Source: 9FT-COMBO-48-23 sp964400675 (GTDB lineage: Bacteria; Chloroflexota; Dehalococcoidia; GIF9; UBA5629). Taken from it: 64,000 nucleotides of DNA. Below are positions 62,601-64,000 of the stretch, piece after piece (within the stretch, counting starts at the first letter, position 1; each line of letters opens with the position of its first letter). The stretch spans positions 205,740 to 269,739 of the forward strand of contig CAYNVO010000003.1 of NCBI GenBank assembly GCA_964400675.1, in the 5' to 3' direction. Below the pieces are notes generated by a model that was not told the origin of the DNA, made no database searches, and worked only from the letters and a program-made list of their open reading frames with translations. The position numbers and the translations under genes are program-made.

Positions 62601-63303
62601 CCAGGCTGGAATCGCTGGTGTACGAAGGCGAGAACTTAAGCGCCACCACATCAGTTGCTGGCAGAGCCTGGTTCATCCAGTTAGAGAAGCCGGGCATCTT
62701 AGCCACGAACACTCTGCCAGTCGGAACGCCATCCCTGGTGCCAATGGCGATATCGTGATTATTACTGCCGTAGGTTACAGAGATGTCAATGCAGCTGATG
62801 TATTCGGTACCACCAAGGGCAGGGAAATTGGTATTATACCAGGTGGCGCCGCCATTCTCAGAGGCGAATACCATTCCCGGACCAGGATTCACCCCTCCTC
62901 CATCCGTTACAGCCACCAGGAAGTTCGCATCATCCGGGGCTACGGCTAGATTCCACACCGGCAGATTGGCGCCGGCTGCGGCTATACTACCTCCAGCGCC
63001 ACCTAAATTAACCGTCCAGCTAACGCCGCCATCGGTTGATTTATGAACATCGCCATTGGGTATACCCACGGCATAAAAGGTCTTGTCGTCAGAGCCGATG
63101 GCAATGACGTTTACCTCTGAAGGGAAAGGGCTAGCAGGGTCAGCTATGACGTTATTTTCCGTACTCGGCGTATTCACAATAGACCACAGCATCTTGCCCG
63201 GGTTGGCTGACGCCGTCTCAATGTCACCCAGAGGTATCAAGCTCAGCAACAAAGCTGCGATCAACAAAACGCTGAAGCCGACAATGCTTCTTTCTTTCCG
63301 CAT
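59620..63303 (-). CDS. Large surface protein: beta-propeller-like and FN3-like domains, C-terminal membrane anchor, repeated cytoplasmic tail
   Basis: A 1227-residue protein from ATG 63303, chosen because AGGAGG lies six bases before it; an open frame continues 22 codons upstream but has no such site. The N-terminal signal helix is GFSVLLIAALLLSLIPLG with an ASANP-type processing site. The long middle has many BNR/WD-like units (GSDDKTFYAVGI, HKSTDGGVSWTVN, FASENGGATWYN, GTRDGVPTGRVFVA) typical of secreted propellers. Two FN3-like domains near 950-1110 carry YYWRVRARV and YFWQVRVIE. A single helix (VWGVIALYAILVVAMIVFAV) is followed by an arginine-rich tail with three copies of an xIKL/DKLxSVxDKP unit. 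Probably an anchored cell-surface or S-layer-associated protein of unknown ligand. Confidence 0.85.
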   Translation of the reverse strand: MRKERSIVGFSVLLIAALLLSLIPLGDIETASANPGKMLWSIVNTPSTENNVIADPASPFPSEVNVIAIGSDDKTFYAVGIPNGDVHKSTDGGVSWTVNLGGAGGSIAAAGANLPVWNLAVAPDDANFLVAVTDGGGVNPGPGMVFASENGGATWYNTNFPALGGTEYISCIDISVTYGSNNHDIAIGTRDGVPTGRVFVAKMPGFSNWMNQALPATDVVALKFSPSYTSDSSLVVVSSDGTGTFLRLGIRDTAANTTNWAGWTPLELRDTGPLPSPTNAQIITADVELPSDFSGTNPSLRRFYVSTDAVVTVVQSGVYRVDNIVPYRINPPTTIPTTGRISSMAYHGTYAEGTLLAGEVTADPATGMAFVWRTSDPFAVTPTWQKSDERKSPTGGFGSGFVNAQLAWNSDGTRAYCGTSSANPTAGGTAWLAGQWPLAWTNGAQFDESAFSVSPYAPAYEQLLDMYDKSKDPYTGNIWNQLSLIDTQISSLSDVAALEAPEIGDKAIIDYDIIYLASVDNTGGMDSIWRSTSDPPGSTWERVLCIATTNDDIILRVKQTPYEESVRSDVIVFADRGTDVVGYSRYEEYGAARYKGYEGQAWDVRNFMAVTDLAVASIEVIYILDGTMVYRYNSSGTQTNSGETRLGTGHTIAVPLKNPEVGGIAEDWVIVGEDGPPTGFSRVVWADFSEAVIDFAPLTDERVELPVPGNVHVIADDRFEVNKIVYAATNDFAGNNGKIYRWVIDKSTAWDELEPPNSAFYGLAQRNDVLYGAWLSPQVTAITSFTGADRTVYPRAVVPPATEWDYLTVGLPPVVVFSREPSSLKISSNEDNSLWAIDNRAYNWANGTGCLWALADTVAKVGPWTTSPASGDFVPVDPVTGRATEIDFKWRQLSYASAYELELAKDSGFSIVVLRNANIVPANQLAPECYFPAGGLVPTLASGIAGFGNLEAGHTYYWRVRARVDVAGEAVRSPWSATMYFTVGAGFPVMAEYPTVTLFSPPYGARGVSRAPAFSWSPMPRTSRYEFVLAKDAALQDVVVKTNVPLTSYLYDGELDYGTGYFWQVRVIEPIVSDPSAIGSFTVIAEEKPVETTTEEPAPIPFWVWGVIALYAILVVAMIVFAVVKPRRLRPKAAAEIKLKSVDDKPKAAPVIKLESVGDKPRNPIARIWDAMTAGVRRRAAPVDKLDMTGDKPRSPIARTWDNVIMKVRGWRFFRKSGDGSSLDKLE

Positions 63304-63331
63304 AAACCTCCTCATATTAGATGGCAACCTT

Positions 63332-63535
63332 TTAAATGAGCTGCCTTCTCTTACCAGTCTTAGCATCATACGTGGCTGTAAACAGAGTCAACTGCTCTCT
63401 ACGTATAAACCACTGACCGCCCAGTTTCACCCCCGGCGGACTGCCCATCCTGAGAAGCCGCCGCAGCGACTCCTCATGTATGCCTACCTGCCTGGCTGCT
63501 TCACGCACGCTTAAATAATTCTGCAAATCAATCAT
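63332..63535 (-). CDS. Small excisionase-like helix-turn-helix protein
   Basis: A 67-residue protein starting MIDLQNYLSVREAARQVGIH from ATG 63535 (a TTG 18 bases earlier is possible). The pattern LSVREAARQVGIHEESLRRL, then GGQWFIRREQL, is that of excisionase/HTH_17 (MerR-like) DNA-binding domains. The final KTGKRRQLI is basic. It has its own strong promoter with nested palindromes and stops 28 bases before the surface-protein start, so it probably regulates itself and that gene. Confidence 0.85.
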   Translation of the reverse strand: MIDLQNYLSVREAARQVGIHEESLRRLLRMGSPPGVKLGGQWFIRREQLTLFTATYDAKTGKRRQLI

Positions 63536-63539
63536 TGTT

Positions 63540-63587
63540 GTTGTTTTAAACAACTACAATTGTAGCCAACCAGCCTCCCTTTGTCAA
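63540..63587 (-). promoter_or_regulatory. Promoter with two abutting palindromes upstream of the HTH gene
   Basis: Minus strand TTGACA (63587-63582), 17-base spacer, TACAAT (63564-63559). CTACAATTGTAG (63554-63565) is a perfect 12-bp palindrome lying on the -10 element, and GTTGTTTTAAACAAC (63540-63554) is a second with 7-bp arms at the transcription start. Both are well placed as binding sites for the small HTH protein. Confidence 0.65.
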
Positions 63588-63656
63588 ATATAAACGTAGT
63601 CCATTCCCTTTTACCGGGATGGGCAACGACCCAAACCCAAAGACCGCCATTGCGAC

Positions 63657-64000
63657 TCCTTCGCTATGTGTCACTCCGAGCCCTTCGCCTTCTGTCATCC
63701 TCAGAGAGCCCTTCGCCTTCTGTCATCCTCAGAGAGCCCTTCGCCTTCTGTCATCCTGAGAGAGCGAAGCGACCGAAGGATCTGGCTACAAATAAACTCC
63801 GCGAACAACCTCACAAAAAGTAAATCACACCAGAAGAGTAGATTCTTCGCTGCGCTCAGAATGACAAGTGCGAATCTTTAACTTTTGACTTTACTTCCCT
63901 CTCCCTCGATTGGAGAGGGTCAGGGTGAGGTAGCCTCTCCTCTGTCATCCTGAGAGAGCCCTTCGCCTTCTGTCATCCTCAGAGAGCCCTTCGCCTTCTG
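63657..64000. repeat. Interspersed and tandem repeat array at the window end
   Basis: A 28-bp unit beginning AGCCCTTCGCCTTCTGTCAT runs as three head-to-tail copies from 63679 to about 63762 and returns at about 63955 to the window end. GTCATCCTGAG-type segments face an opposite-strand copy (GATTCTTCGCTGCGCTCAGA near 63841). CCCTCTCC/GGAGAGGG (63897-63919) forms an 8-bp hairpin. These are of the short dispersed repeat type (STRATA, GTCATCCTGAG...) common in environmental bacterial genomes. No protein gene lies here, and the open frames across it are artefacts of the repeats. Confidence 0.75.

Noticed and set aside
63657..64000. Possible CRISPR array from the 28-bp repeats
   Set aside because: The units are directly head to tail with no spacers between them, and other copies are inverted and dispersed; no cas genes are near.

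Overview
The window looks like a chromosomal segment from a strictly anaerobic bacterium, most likely a Chloroflexota member of the Dehalococcoidia type. This is inferred from gene content, not from a database match. It carries several ferredoxin-dependent 2-oxoacid oxidoreductases, a tungsten-type aldehyde:ferredoxin oxidoreductase, a CooC-like maturation ATPase, the LL-diaminopimelate aminotransferase route to lysine, an archaeal-type phosphoglycerate mutase, a Bacillus-like LexA with a DUF6504-like partner, and many GTG/TTG starts. No rRNA, CRISPR array, transposase or phage module was seen.

Layout. 1-2.8 kb: topA (cut by the window edge) and dprA, then two tRNA-Ser genes. 2.9-9.1 kb: an ion-transport block made of a very short OadG-like protein plus OadB without a biotin carboxylase or carboxyltransferase, a Ca2+-type P-ATPase, and a CBS protein coupled to a CPA2 antiporter. 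9.1-15.3 kb: tRNA-Arg, then a tightly packed operon joining a pyruvate-type ferredoxin oxidoreductase (gamma-delta fusion, alpha, beta) to a three-subunit NADH-diaphorase module. 15.5-21.1 kb (minus): lexA with a DUF6504-like gene and a zinc-ribbon gene, iorA-iorB with an FrhB-like gene, and a broken RidA-family gene. 21.2-29.5 kb (mostly minus): nadB, miaB, a class III CoA-transferase, tRNA-Ser, ybeY (plus), a broken metallo-beta-lactamase gene, gmk, aroA, tyrA. 29.6-40 kb (plus): cooC-like, pgk, apgM, tpiA, miaA, dapF, dapL, hflX in an almost gap-free run, then an XRE regulator, a Xer recombinase and trxB. 40-47.3 kb: tRNAs, an FmdB zinc ribbon behind a CIRCE-like operator, an uncharacterised zinc-finger protein behind a perfect inverted repeat, a P-loop kinase, pepA, a UPF0173-like hydrolase, rnc, a lipoprotein, tRNA-Gln and tRNA-Glu.

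47.4-59.5 kb is the most distinctive accessory block: a TetR regulator, an acyl-CoA/AMP ligase, a complete Liv-type ABC importer, a MoaD-like sulfur carrier, an aldehyde:ferredoxin oxidoreductase, an iron-type alcohol dehydrogenase and two tandem SCP2-like proteins. Two near-identical 18-bp motifs sit upstream of its two minus-strand operons. The content suggests uptake, redox conversion (alcohol-aldehyde-acid) and CoA activation of an unidentified small or hydrophobic carboxylic compound.

59.6-63.6 kb holds a 1227-residue surface protein (beta-propeller-like repeats, FN3-like domains, one C-terminal membrane helix, a repeated cytoplasmic tail) led by a small excisionase-like HTH gene with a strong promoter and nested palindromes. 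The last 350 bases are short interspersed and tandem repeats. Promoters given are matches to the -35/-10 consensus with 16-18 bp spacing, read by eye; several imply very short or absent leaders (dprA, tyrA, tetR).
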